This document shows, piece after piece, positions 32,366 through 43,480 of a DNA stretch of 64,000 nucleotides. The notes under the pieces were generated by a model. That model was not told the DNA's origin. It saw only the letters and a list, made by a program, of their open reading frames with translations, and did no database searches. Position 1 is the first letter of the stretch. Each line of letters starts with the position of its first letter. This DNA is from Sthenelais limicola (Eukaryota; Annelida; Polychaeta; Phyllodocida; Sigalionidae), in the NCBI GenBank assembly GCA_942159475.1, contig OW804097.1, positions 114,712,169-114,776,168 on the forward strand. Direction: 5' to 3'. The position numbers and the translations under genes were made by a program.

Positions 32366-32389
32366 TATTGGGTGGGTTTTTTAGGAAAG

Positions 32390-32590
32390 TCGCAATAAAT
32401 AAGTTTTGAGATAATTATATCATCATATTTGAAAAGATGAGATCGGGCCGATTCTAATGATAGTACAGATTGGGGACAGCAAATAAGTATTTCTCTATTT
32501 TATGTTTGATGTGTTTCTAATGTATGTGGGTGGACACTTACTAGTAAAGTAGGTAGATATACTCCATAGGATGATCTTAGGATGACATTA
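32390..32590 (+). repeat. Family C fragment
   Basis: AAAGTCGCAATAAATAAGTT, ATCATATTTGAAAAGATGAG and ATACTCCATAGGATGATC; both extreme ends are missing. Confidence 0.6.
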
Positions 32591-33118
32591 CATATTTACC
32601 AACCTTCAAGAATTACCTACAAATCATTACTTACCCCAATATTGTCAATGTCTTGTGTGAAATCTGGATTTAATTATTCCGGAGTTACCTCTTGTGTGAA
32701 CTGTGTATAGAAGATGTGTGATCCACAGTAGAGACGGGCCAGAGAAATGAAAGTTGAATTATGATATAATCCTGGAATGGTAGGGAGGGGTGGGGTGGGG
32801 TGGGGGGGGGGGGGGGGGGTGAGGGAAGCGAGCTCATTTCTGTAGCGTTCCTCCTCAAGTTAAAGCTGCAGTATCAGCTAATTTCCATCAATGTTTTTTT
32901 TCTATTTTGTGGTCTTATACCTTCCCAACCATTCCGACAATCAATAGGATTTCTTGGTACAAAAGTCTAAAATCTTTCATTCAAGGTAACCAGCATAATG
33001 CCCACTTTTTAAAATATGATTTGTTATCGTGTTAAACTCAGGTAATCGTCCTAATAACCTCAAACTGGCAGTGTAAAACTGAAAAAAAAACTGATTTTTA
33101 TTTGGGCAACATCAGCAT
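32591..33118. other. Intergenic with poly-G tract
   Basis: A G-run at about 32785-32820 (GGGTGGGGTGGGG then pure G). No gene seen. Confidence 0.5.
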
Positions 33119-33180
33119 TGGGTCAAATCACACTCCACCCCTTTGAGGTGATGTCCTATTTGACCCTCTGTCTCGCTCGA
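33119..33180 (-). repeat. Half of the foldback repeat seen at 51.6 kb
   Basis: GGTCAAATCACACTCCACCC then CTTTGAGGTGATGTCCTATT; the reverse complement matches the centre of 51556-51689. Confidence 0.6.
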
Positions 33181-33225
33181 TTAGAGATTTGTAGATTTAT
33201 TTGTTACTAGCAAAGTACCCGTACT

Positions 33226-33510
33226 CCGGACGATCACCCTCTCTCCCCACTCTTCCCCCTCTCCCTTTTTTCCCTCCCCCTCTTCTCTGTCTTTCCTTTC
33301 ATACCTGTTTTTCTCTCCCAACCCCATCTCCGATTCCCCCCCCCCCCCCTCCTCTCCCTCCCCTCTTCCTCATGCTTCCCCTCCCCGCTTTCTCTCCTTC
33401 CCCTCTCTTTCTTCCCCTACGTCCTCTCCCTCCTCTCTTTCCCCTCTTCTTTCCTCCCCCTCCCCCTCTCCTATTCCTACACCCTCTTCTTCACTCTCTC
33501 ACTCCTCTGC
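33226..33510. repeat. Pyrimidine-rich CCTCTCCC tract
   Basis: Almost pure C/T on the plus strand. The Pro/Leu/Phe-rich frame at 33201-33536 is a composition artefact. Confidence 0.9.
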
Positions 33511-33796
33511 ATGTAGTTAGGTCCCCCTGGACGTAGGTTGTGGGAAATGACGTAGTATCTCACAGGGGCTTTCACAGGCTATAAATAGAGTGTAGAGATC
33601 GCAATTTAAAAAAGACTTCAAAGTCACATTTTCACCCCAGATACCTTCACAAACCACATATAATGTCCTCCAGAGAGGGTGGACAGAACTCTACAGATAA
33701 GTAAAACGGTTTGTAAAACAAGAATTTCCGAGAACATGTGAGACAAAGAAAACCTCTCTTTTCAACCTCTTTTCGTAGAAATCCCTCTTCCCGTTT

Positions 33797-33950
33797 ATTA
33801 TATGGATATTTACCTTATTAGTACTGTATTTCTTGCCAAATTATCAGAACAATGTCTGAAAACTTTTGAAACATGCAAGCCAGCACTACACAGCAGCCCC
33901 TAAGAGCGCAACATCATAAACCATGGCAACTTTAATGGCACATTATTACA
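33797..33950 (+). repeat. Interspersed repeat shared with 51.7 kb
   Basis: AATTATCAGAACAATGTCTG, CTTTTGAAACATGCAAGCC and TAAGAGCGCAACATCATAAA recur in the same order at 51712-51845, with about three-quarters identity by eye. Confidence 0.65.
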
Positions 33951-34815
33951 AAATGCTGAAGGCACCGTCAATAGCACAGTAGTAACTGATCATGTATGAA
34001 ATAATGCTGGTAATCAAGCTTAAACATGGGAAGATGATATACATATAATCTGAGGCGGTATCTTTACAGCCGGCCATCCATCCAGGTTATGGTCACCATC
34101 TCCTGCACGGGAAGTTCCCAATTACTTGATATTCCTATGATATCAGGATATCAAATTTTCTTTCTATTTTGATTTGTATTTGATCTAATCAACATCAACA
34201 GTTTGGTGTGACAGAGTAGCATCCTTGTTATGGTTATAACTTGTCCTCGGTGCTTTCCCACTTATATCTGGATATGTTTGATTAACTCAGCTTCAAATTT
34301 ATAACACATTTATGAGTGTGTTAATGCTGTATTTTCTTATAGTTGCATATATATGCCTCTTTTCCGGTTTTGATATTCTATTCCCTTATTTAACAAATTA
34401 TTTTAGTTAGATTCCCTGAAGAAGGTAACCCTAGTACCAAAACATTGGAATCATACATCGAAAATACAACTTGGAGAATAAAAATCAGCTTACAAAGATT
34501 AGCTGATTCTCTGGTTTTGGTGTTCTATCAAATTATTTGTTTTATTCACAGATTTACGGTAATCTGCCAATTATGTTATGGAGTAGACAAACGTTCATCA
34601 TTGATAAGAACCTGATCTGTGGGGAGGTTGGAGTTGGTGTTAATCTCAGATAAATCAGAAGCAGGAGTGCGTGGCTTAAGATCAAATCAGAGTTATCTCA
34701 CTTAAGGATCTTGTCTTGCTTCTTGTCCTGCTTCTGGCTTTAAGATCAAATGTGGATTTACCTTCTTTCCCATAACACTCCAAGGACCACATGCCACTTA
34801 TCCCTAACACCTCTC
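33951..34815. other. Intergenic, no gene seen
   Basis: It contains one hairpin module (34416-34444, CTGAAGAAGGTAACC..GGTACC type) described in the findings. Otherwise featureless. Confidence 0.5.
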
Positions 34816-35165
34816 TACACTCTGTCCAGCCTCTGTAGAACCCGGCAAGGATGGTGGGGGTTCAGGGGTCACAATAGGGCACTGACTTTGACAGCACTGA
34901 TTTACGAATTAGTTGGTGGATGTGCTGCCACTTTCCTGTTCCTGTCTCTCAAATATGTCATGGTTGTCGCCATTTATGGCTTTTAATTTTGGTCCCCTTC
35001 TCCAGGGTTAGTGGGAATGAGGAAATGATAGACATAACCATGGACCCTGACATACAACCACTTGATTTGAGCTCACCTACACCATCGCTAAAAACATTCC
35101 CAGACGTGACCCTGTAATTTTATCCTTCTTTGAAGTTAGGTTCTACAGAGGCTGGACAGAGTGTA
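34816..35165. repeat. Perfect 27-bp inverted repeat pair enclosing 296 bp
   Basis: TACACTCTGTCCAGCCTCTG followed by TAGAACC at 34816-34842 is exactly complementary to 35139-35165. Matching decays on both sides. It may be the ends of a small unknown element or a local inverted duplication. Confidence 0.8.
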
Positions 35166-35562
35166 CTGCAGTACCTGGTTAGTATAGGCCACTCCATTTT
35201 GAAGTCCCTACCACTTCTCTGCTCCAGCTCCATGGCTGTGTTATGTAACACCTCTGCCCTCCCTGTCTGTCTGATTACCGTATAACCTCCAATAAAAGTA
35301 TCAATAAAAGTCAGGATATTATATTCTTATACATGACAATAATTGTCACTTGACCATGGGTTACATGTAACTCAAATCTGCCAACGTTTCCCTTGGAAAC
35401 AGGAATAAATTGAATTAAGCTGACACAAGTTGTAAATATTTTAAAACAGCAAAACAGTAATAGAATAATAAATTAAATGCTTGTTCATTCAACGAGTTGG
35501 ACCTTGTTGAACACATTACATGTATCACAAACTCTGCTCCTCATGCTTTGTTTTCTTGCCCT
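35166..35562. other. Intergenic, no gene seen
   Basis: AT-rich; no frame with splice support. Confidence 0.5.
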
Positions 35563-35679
35563 AATAGGGGACTTGCATGTCCGCCATCTTGAATCTTTGT
35601 ATCGTATAAGATTTGAACTGAATCTATCCCAGCATGCACTGTAATAAACATGCATGGTGGCACATGCAAATACCTTATT
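35563..35679. mobile_element. Family E element, internally deleted
   Basis: AATAGGGGACTTGCATGTCC and GGCACATGCAAATACCTTATT ends only 117 bp apart. The internal ATCTATCCCAGCATGCACTG matches the longer copy at 7407-7913. Confidence 0.65.
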
Positions 35680-35709
35680 GGCAGCACACAATTATTATTG
35701 TGGAACATA

Positions 35710-35947
35710 AGGGTCAGATTTTCAGAAAATGTACAATTTGTCTTCAGTAATCCTTACAAATCACACAGATTTAAGACAATAATGATGTTCAAAATTCAGT
35801 TTAACACAACCAAACACATCCTTTAAATCAACTCAATACCAAATATACTCAGATATACCTAGTTTTGACCATTTTTCAGTCTTAATTTAGCAGAATTTAC
35901 TAAATGTGTAGATCTGACAATTGTACATTTTCTGAAAATCTGACCCA
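35710..35947 (-). mobile_element. Family A MITE, complete, TA duplication
   Basis: AGGGTCAGATTTTCAG and CTGAAAATCTGACCCA ends, 238 bp, TA on both sides. It is the last family A copy before a gap of about 23 kb without any. Confidence 0.9.
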
Positions 35948-36346
35948 TAAAATCAAAATATACCTATAATAATAATTATATCATGTATTGTATATAAACA
36001 GATAACTAGATAACTAAGCAGTATATAAGGATATCTAAAATAGAGAGCCCAAAACTATACCTTGCTACTTAGTCATCAGTAGATTACACCTGATGAAGCC
36101 CAAACTACGGGCGAAAGCTTGTGATTAATAAATAACAACCAGTACAAGACAAGGGTTTATTCCATTCCTTGAACACCAACCACATCACCCACACCAGCAA
36201 ACCAGGTATACCACGGTCCTCTCTCCCCCCACCATCAGTAGATTAGATAGAACATTCTACATTGTCAACCAGATGATCATATTCTAAGATAGAACTAAAC
36301 AAGAGCTGCACATGTCTATATGTTTTCAAGGAGTTATGTTATAGAT
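35948..36346. other. 3' flank of the oxidoreductase gene
   Basis: It contains a CTGATGA-hairpin-GAAA module at 36090-36116. No gene seen. Confidence 0.5.
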
Positions 36347-36744
36347 TCATATCCGCTCTTCTTGAGGATTGATGACTCTATTCTCTCGCCGAGCCTTTTC
36401 TGCATAGAAGCATAAAAGATGGCTGGAGAGTGATTCTTCAGGTCCAGCTTTAAGTTTGCTTGGGTCGTCATTCTGTCAAAAAACAAACAAAACATGATAC
36501 CAAATAATTTGCATTAACGGTACTATTTAAATTCCGACACAATCCCATGCAAATAAATGATTATAATAACATTTGAACACTTTTAGGCCCAGTGGTGACA
36601 CTTTGGTTGCTATGGTAACAACCGTATGACATTTTCTTTTTGTACAAGTCTTTATTGTGTACGTCTTATGTAATTCAACTTTGAATGACTTAAAGCTGGT
36701 TTCCACTGCCCAGCTACTTCTCCTGTTTCTGCTCCCGCTTCTTA

Positions 36745-36835
36745 ATTAAAGAAGTGGGAGCAGAAGCGGGAGCAGAAGCGGGAGCAGAAGCAGGAACAGA
36801 AGCAGGAACAGAAGCGGGAACAGAAGCGGCAGAGT
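36745..36835. repeat. 12-bp tandem repeat GAAGCGGGAGCA
   Basis: About seven units alternating AGAAGCGGGAGC and AGAAGCAGGAAC. The reverse motif CTTCTGCTCCCGCTTC in the TIR suggests this is an extended subterminal repeat of the host element. Confidence 0.85.
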
Positions 36836-36873
36836 AACGAGGATGGGTGCTATTGGGCCCCGCTACAAAGCCA

Positions 36874-37137
36874 TGTTGTTATACTGTCAGGTGGCGGCGG
36901 TACTTCCACAAAGGGGAGTAACCATCAGCCGCTCCACCAGGTGGCGCCACAAGTAGCACACTGGGGGATTTAGCAGGAATTACTCACTTTAGGAATAAAG
37001 CACAGAGATGTAGCCCTAGAGCTGCACTCCTACATACAACAGTATTCAGACTACATGTGTCTTCCTTGGGGCTCCTACATTTAAACTTTTGGATTATTAC
37101 ATAGAGATTATTAGAGTATACCCACAAGGGTGTAACA
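36874..37137 (+). mobile_element. Possible LTR with adjoining primer-binding-like site
   Basis: Begins TGTTGTTATACTGTCAGG and ends GGGTGTAACA, so the termini are TGTT..AACA. It is followed at once by TTGGTGGAGAAGAACGG, the kind of sequence found just inside an LTR. No second LTR and no target duplication is visible, so this is tentative. Confidence 0.3.
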
Positions 37138-37575
37138 TTGGTGGAGAAGAACGGTCAAAATTTCGTTGCAACTAAGTAATTAATTAAGTACTTAGTTAAA
37201 TTCTCACGAAATTCAGGGCCTGGAGTAAAGTGGAGTGTTACTCCAGACAACCCTGAGGAGCTACGGGGAAGCGGAGATCGAACAAAGGAGGACTTTACCA
37301 ACCCCTCTTTTGGTGAGTTGGGCGCTCACCCCTGAGTGCTTAGCTGGGATCTCTGGCCTGGATACTGGCCGTGAGACACTTTACCATCGGTGTCTAGACA
37401 TGGCGATTGGACATTGACTTCAATTGAAGGACACTTATACTTTGAGCGGTGGGCTCAGTTGTTCAGTTTGGTGTTTTTGGAAGGTGGAGTTCTTTTTACC
37501 ACAAGAACTTCATATGTGTTTATTTCTCTGGCGCCCAAGTACAGGAGCAAAGGAACCTTTACGTTGGTGAAATGC

Positions 37576-37905
37576 ATGAGAATGGGAAAGAAAGGGCGCA
37601 AGCATGCTAGGAAGGCTAGGCCTGATTATACTCTGCAGGGCATGTGGAGACGGTTAAGAAATCAAAAGGAATATTATGCAGAGGTAGAATATCCCACCCA
37701 GGCTTTAGCCCAACAATGTGTCTCAGCAACGCCAGGGACTTCAGCAGAGACGGGTCCTGGCGCGGCGGCCCAGCCATTGACTTCAACTCCAGCGACGGCT
37801 GACGTTGCGCCTGCTTCTTTTGGAGCATTTTCGAAGCATAGAGGGCTCCCGCTTCTATCAAACATGTTTGATTTGAAGTGGCGGCTACTTTGTAGCGGGA
37901 GGTAG
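37576..37905 (+). CDS. Hypothetical Arg/Lys-rich ORF inside the Harbinger-like element
   Basis: From MRMGKKGRKHARKARPDYTL the frame runs 109 residues to the stop. A basic start is followed by a Pro/Ala/Thr-rich middle (TPGTSAETGPGAAAQPLTST). The frame is also open upstream to 37390. I do not recognise it. A remnant of a transposon-encoded DNA-binding protein or of a retroelement gag is possible. It could equally be chance. Confidence 0.25.
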   Translation: MRMGKKGRKHARKARPDYTLQGMWRRLRNQKEYYAEVEYPTQALAQQCVSATPGTSAETGPGAAAQPLTSTPATADVAPASFGAFSKHRGLPLLSNMFDLKWRLLCSGR

Positions 37906-38619
37906 CGGGAAGTACCGGGAGCTGAAGCAGGGCACTGGCATCACTCTTTGTTACCCCTCACGTTACTTGATGCGTTCATTTCAATGTGAAAATAAAATGT
38001 CGTCTGCTAACATTTCTGAGATGCGGTAGAATTGGCAGTGGAAGTATCGTCCCAGTAGCACCCATTCCGGTTACTTTCAGTTGCTTGCTCCCGCTAAAGA
38101 AGCAGGAGCAATACTGTCACAGTAGCTGTCACAGTAGCGGGAGTAGTAGCCAGCCAGTGGAACCCAGCCTTTAGACTTGACTTGGGCATAACTACAATAA
38201 ACATCCACATTACATAGTCAAATTCTAAAATTTGATGATGGGGTAACTATTCCATATTTTGCATCATGGTATTCCAGGATATCCTACAGAGGTGCTCTGA
38301 GCTAGCTAGTAGCATATATGATGTTTGCAAGATAACATTTATGGAAAACCTGCAGTGTTAGATATCAACATTTTTCTGATAACAAGGCCAACATTAATCT
38401 ATACCTATGTAGATGATTTATCAGAAATAAATCTTCATATTAATACAATAAAAACTTAATTTTTACAGTGTCTTGTCATGGTAAACAAACATTTGTACAT
38501 CACCATTTCAAAATTGAAATTTCCATTGACAATGTGTTAAGGTGATATATATTTTCTGTTAACTTTGTATCTTATAACCTTATTCAAAGCGTACATTTTC
38601 CATAGTTGAAACATATCAC

Positions 38620-39041
38620 TGTGGTGCGCGGCTCTGGATTGGCATTTGCTAAACCAGAGCCGGGGCTACGTGGCTGTCATACCAGTCCCGCAAGTAAGTG
38701 TGTAGTAGCCGCGCTGGTCGCGGCTGTGGTGGGTTCGACCGATAGAAGTCGTAGTGTTTCGGTGGTCTACATTTTAACTTTTTTATTGCTGTGTGATACT
38801 GCTTATTCTATATATTTACTGTCATTACTTTCTTATACACCCATTGTGTATGCACACTTATATGATGTCCATTCGATATGATGTACTATTACTGTTGTTG
38901 TTCTTGTGAGAGCAGCCCGGGTGTGGAAAGCAGATATTAAATAGAGAAGCTGGCGAGGTCCATTAGATCCTGTAGTTGTCGTTGTCTTTATTCGATAGAT
39001 TAAGTCTCATAGTCGCTTAAGGCCGTCGATCGGACAGTACA
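38620..39041. mobile_element. Solo LTR, 422 bp, TCAC target duplication
   Basis: It starts TGTGGTGCGCGG and ends CAGTACA, i.e. TGT..ACA. TCAC flanks both sides (38616-38619 and 39042-39045). A TATTAAATAG box lies near 38935, with GC-rich sequence upstream, as in an LTR promoter. It lies in the last intron of the oxidoreductase. No internal retrovirus-like region is attached. Confidence 0.6.
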
Positions 39042-39634
39042 TCACCTTACTTGTGAAATATCTCGAAATAAAAACCTGTCTAAATAAAGTTACATTGTTG
39101 CTTTTATTAAATAAGCATAGCAATAATTGAGAATCTATCCAAAATTCCCCAAAGAGGTAATGAACATATGGAAACATTTTTCATATAATAAAATAGCATC
39201 AGGTTTGGAAGAACTCACAGCAACTGACACAAAAGCATCAAAGGCATAGAAATTAGCTCCATTTTGCTCTTGAAGCTGAGAGTCAGCTACTTCTTGATTT
39301 GTTTCTGGTTGTATTCCTCCTGTGAAATGAATGTAGATTGAGATTGTATAAAGTCCAAAGAGAATAGCACATTCGGAAAAAATAGCACATCCACATTCTG
39401 AAAACTAAATTCCAGTTTATAATTTACACTGAAGGAATGTTGAATAATTTATACTTTAGGCATCAAATAATGAAAGGTAAATAATACCACAAAAACTTAC
39501 GTTTAATGCCAGAAAGGAAATCACAGTGATTAATAACCATCTTATCCATGTTACAAGCAAGTTCTCCCTGAAACAAAGATGTTGCATTATTGTTGCTAAT
39601 GGCATTATCAGGAAACATCAGATCTGAAGATTAT

Positions 39635-40994
39635 TGGGAATATCAGAGTGATCTCGTTAGTTCCTCTCACAAGCAAGATTGTAGAACATCATATTCATGA
39701 CAATTAACACAAATATCTTGAAGTAAGGGAATTTTTTTCAAAATCACAGTACGGTTTCAAAAGATGTATCTCTAACTCAGACGCAGTATTTGACTTGCAA
39801 GAAATATTATTCAGGGAAACTGATTCAGGCAATGGGGCGGTGGTGGTCTATTTCGATTTAATGAAAGCATTCAATACAGTCCCACACTCACTACTGGTGG
39901 AAAAAATGAAGAATATTGGTATTCTTGGTGAAACTAGTAGAAAGTTTCCTTAGTTCAATTCATCAAGTATGAGAATGAAAGAACACATACTAGAGAGGTC
40001 AGGAGTGGGGTACCCCAAGGCTCCTTGTTAGGGGCCCATCCTCGTCAATATTTTTATCAATAATTTGACAGAAGTTGAGTTTGGAGGGACTTTTATTGTA
40101 TACACAGATGATGCTGCCATATGCTTAACCAGCATTGATGGTGTAACACTGACCCGAAAGGTACAAAGTACAATACAAAAATATGAGAACTGGTGCACAA
40201 ACAATGGGTTGACACCCAATGGTAAAAAGACGAAATATAAAGTCTTTGGAAATAAAAGAATTGGGTGATCTCTATTGTATGGGAACACTCATTGAAAGGG
40301 TGAAAGTTTTCAATTATCTAGGGATATCAGTTAATGAGAATTTAGGTAGCAAAGACCACATTGAGAAACAACTCAAACTAACTACTTGGAAAATAGGCGA
40401 GATCAGGAGGAGGCAAAAATACATGACAGAAGAGATCTGTTGTCAACTTATAAAGGCCTATATCCTACCTATTTTAGAGTTTGGCAACTTCCTGATGCTG
40501 AACATAGGCACAACTCTAAAATCACGATTAAGGTGAACATGGAACAAAGCCCTCAGAGTCGCTTATGGGAATGAACTTACCACCCGCGACCTAGCTGCAA
40601 AGTCAAAAATTCTTCCATTGGAAAATAGAGCCTCCGTTACAAGTCTTAAACTCATTTTTGATGGTCTGAGCAAGTTTGACAAGCTTGAAAAAGGTGCCAG
40701 AAACCTCAGAAATAGGAGGTGCAATATGTTAAAAATTCCGCGTCCATGACTAGAGAGATATCGGGGTAGACATATATAAAAGGTGGGAAATTATGGAACA
40801 CTCTCCCTGATAGGATCAGAAATGAAGTAGATAGAAATTGTTTTATAAGAAAGGTGAAAGAATGGGAATATGCAAGATATATGCTGGTGAAGGAGTTGGT
40901 ATTATCAATGTTGAAGCCTGATCAATGGGTACTTACGAGTATTAATTTTACTGTATCCTCATGTATTCGTCATGCAATCAACTGGAGACTGTAA
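39635..40994 (+). pseudogene. Non-LTR retrotransposon reverse transcriptase, decayed
   Basis: Frameshifted but readable RT of the Jockey/CR1-like type: ISLVPLTSKIVEHHIHD, then SQYGFKR, VVVYFDLMKAFNTVPHSLLV, VPQGSLLG, FINNL and FIVYTDDAAIC. YTDD at 40101-40112 replaces the usual YADD. Later come FNYLGISVN, a thumb-like segment, WNKALRVAYGNELTTRDLAA and the terminal LWNTLPDRIRNEV. It is broken by a stop after HHIHD, by frameshifts near 39945, 40030, 40270 and 40530, and by a stop near 40748. No endonuclease domain is seen upstream, so it is 5' truncated. It is antisense to the oxidoreductase and lies across its introns, starting in the intron just 68 bases past the 39567-39501 exon and ending before 41112. 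Confidence 0.85.
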
Positions 40995-41809
40995 GATTTA
41001 TCTCAATAGTTTTGTTATATATTGGATTATCAGCAATACTTGCTTAGGATCTGTGATATAATAGGATATGATAATAATGATAATATTATATTTATAATAG
41101 AAGCGATGTACCTTGGTCCCATAAATCCGTATCTGCCTTGCCCATACTTGCTCTGTGAAAGCCACCATTGTGAAACTTACAGTTGCCCCATCATCAAATT
41201 GCAGATTAACAACCTTTTGTTGCATTGAAATATATTACATACAAGAAATAGAACCTGTTATAAAGTTGCAGTACTTTGGGGGAATAAGATTGATGATCAC
41301 TATTCATCTCATAATACATTGACACTACAGGAAATTCAGTGATTGATTTTCTGAAAATAAATTCAAGATACCTAAAATCGTTTCATGGAATATGACCAAA
41401 ACATGGTATTGTGTATACCTGGTTGTCCATTACATCGTTGTCACAATCATAAACACATCTTCCATATGGTCCAGTTGTCAAAGCTTCTGTTAAAGACTCA
41501 ATATCAACTACTTCTACAATACGGTTCATTGGAAAACCTTTATTACCCTGAAAAAGTAATGAAGCAATTGTAATAAACTTTTCTGAGCATATGTCACCAT
41601 ATGCAAATGTTATATTTACAATCAGATAAGATATTTCATATTATATGAGATTATAATTATCTATAGTGGTTTCCAAACTTGTAAACACCTAATATGTGGA
41701 AATTATCAATATAATTTGTATTGGAGAAAGGGCTCATTTTAACAGTATTGCTTTATTTTTTTTAACTTGAAACACTTTAATCCAGAGAAGTGTGCAGTGT
41801 GAGAAGCCC

Positions 41810-42345
41810 TCCATTGGCATATTATAGAAATATATTGCAGATGCAAGATATACTTTTATGATAATTTGAATCCTTAAATTGCCTGCGGCCAACACAGGGA
41901 ACTTCATAGATAATTATATTCCCCATTCTCCTCATTCACCATGAGGACAATAGCGGCTTAAAGTAAAGCTAAAAATGTGATACATCAATAATGGGTGGCA
42001 TATGTCTAGTGTTTATATACATTTCCATACAATCAGTCTATAGTCTAGGGATAAGATGCAGGGCTCCCAATCAGCACGTTTTCGAGTCATTTTATTTTTT
42101 AATTTCACTAATATCTTCACCTCTGGGACACGGATTTCTTTTAAACTGACACATGTAATTATTGATGCAATTCCTTTCGATTGGTGAAAGAATTAGAGAG
42201 TCTAAGATCGAATTAAGGGAGAAAAGTCCATTGGATAGGGTTTTGAGATATATAGGTTCTCTGTTATAGAGGCATGGGTGGCGGTTGTAAGCTTGTGTTT
42301 ATTTTTGGTGAAAATGGTTTTCGCACGGGCCACAATTAGTCTAGA
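41810..42345 (-). repeat. Family G interspersed repeat
   Basis: Minus-strand counterpart of 25186-25985: TTGCAGATGCAAGATATACT at one end, AAATTTCACTAATATCTTCA in the middle and TTTTCGCACGGGCCACAAT at the other. It ends 15 bp from the oxidoreductase exon at 42361. Confidence 0.65.
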
Positions 42346-43356
42346 ACTAGTGTTACTTACATTCATATATATTTTCTTGGCTGACCACTGACATGAGTTT
42401 TCCACAACACAATCCATGCATCTGTTTCCAGCACCCTCTGGCTATAGGAATGGGGAAATGAATTTCAAAATAATTTTAATAATGTTCATCAATCTGTTGA
42501 ACTCTCCTAATTACTGATTCCAGATTAACTTTGGTAACAAACAAATTATTTTCTACATAACAAACAAACAAATTATTTTCTTATGTTCTTTTTCAACTCA
42601 TCTAAAAGTGATTTTATTATTTGGGAGGAAATTATTTGTATTTGGAGCAATTGGAGGACCCACACAAATCCTTTTCTATAATAACTTCACTTATTATCGC
42701 TCACCGGTAGCTGTTTTCTCTAATCGAGATTCACCTTTAAACTATTGTATCATAACAGCAGCAGAATATTGATAAATTCAGTTATATAAATCATAATATG
42801 ATCAAATTTGGTACGATTTTGTTTGTCATGATAGTGCAACTTTAGATCACAATTACTCAGTATGGTATAGAAAGAGTACTGAAACGGGAGACTTCTGGTC
42901 AGCTTGAGAAAGAGAATTTTTCCTTCTTTTTCAGGGAGACATTTTACTGTTCTTCCCGCCCTCCGGGAAGGAACAGTCAAAGGATCATGAGATTTAATAT
43001 CGCCCAGACAAAGGCTACCAACATTGGATTATAAATGACCAATCAAGCTGTTCTATTAGACACTTGAACATAACTTAAGGACTATTTACCAAATACCATC
43101 ATGTGTAAGTGTTGATTTCAAGTTTATTCATAGCTAAAGGATTATTTCTAAAACTGGACTAATCCAACCACAGCATGCTAGACAGTAAGGCAGTGGGAAA
43201 GTGGTGGCGCCATCTATTGAAAATTGACAGTGCTAACCATTGTATATATGATGATGGAGAGGAAACCTATACTAGGCCTAAGTATCTTGAACTAAACCCC
43301 AATTGATTGGCCTTTGTCAAAGCCATTGCAGAGCAGTCCAAGGACCTCTACTTAAG

Positions 43357-43480
43357 GAATAATTTCCGAGGTTTTTTCTGCTCGCGGTGTCTATAGCGTC
43401 AGGGAAGTTCGAGGGCGAAGCCCGAGAACTTCACTGACGCTATAGACACCGCGAGCAGAAAAATCCGAGGAAATTATTGC
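43357..43480. mobile_element. Near-perfect foldback, about 60-bp arms
   Basis: Arms run from AAGGAATAATTTCCGAGG into TCTGCTCGCGGTGTCTATAG, then CGTCAGGGAAGTTCGAGGGC, and return through the complement with only a few mismatches and almost no loop (centre near 43419). A hairpin MITE or the fused ends of a larger element. Confidence 0.85.

Larger units (their letters stand above)
36693..38170. mobile_element. Harbinger-like element, TTA target duplication
   Basis: Ends AAGCTGGTTTCCACTGCCCA and CCAGTGGAACCCAGCCT are inverted and flanked by TTA at 36690-36692 and 38171-38173. The terminal motif GGCTG.G.TTCCACTGG is the one seen in the foldbacks at 9.8-10.6 kb. It lies in the last intron of the oxidoreductase, carries an Arg-rich ORF, and may contain an inserted LTR (36874-37137). 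Confidence 0.7.

Noticed and set aside
33201..33536. Pro/Leu/Phe-rich frame
   Set aside because: Produced by a CCTCTCCC tract; no protein features.
36090..36116. Hammerhead ribozyme
   Set aside because: CTGATGA-stem-GAAA is present, but I find no upstream/downstream strands able to form helices I and III around a UH cleavage site. Kept only as a structural curiosity in the findings.
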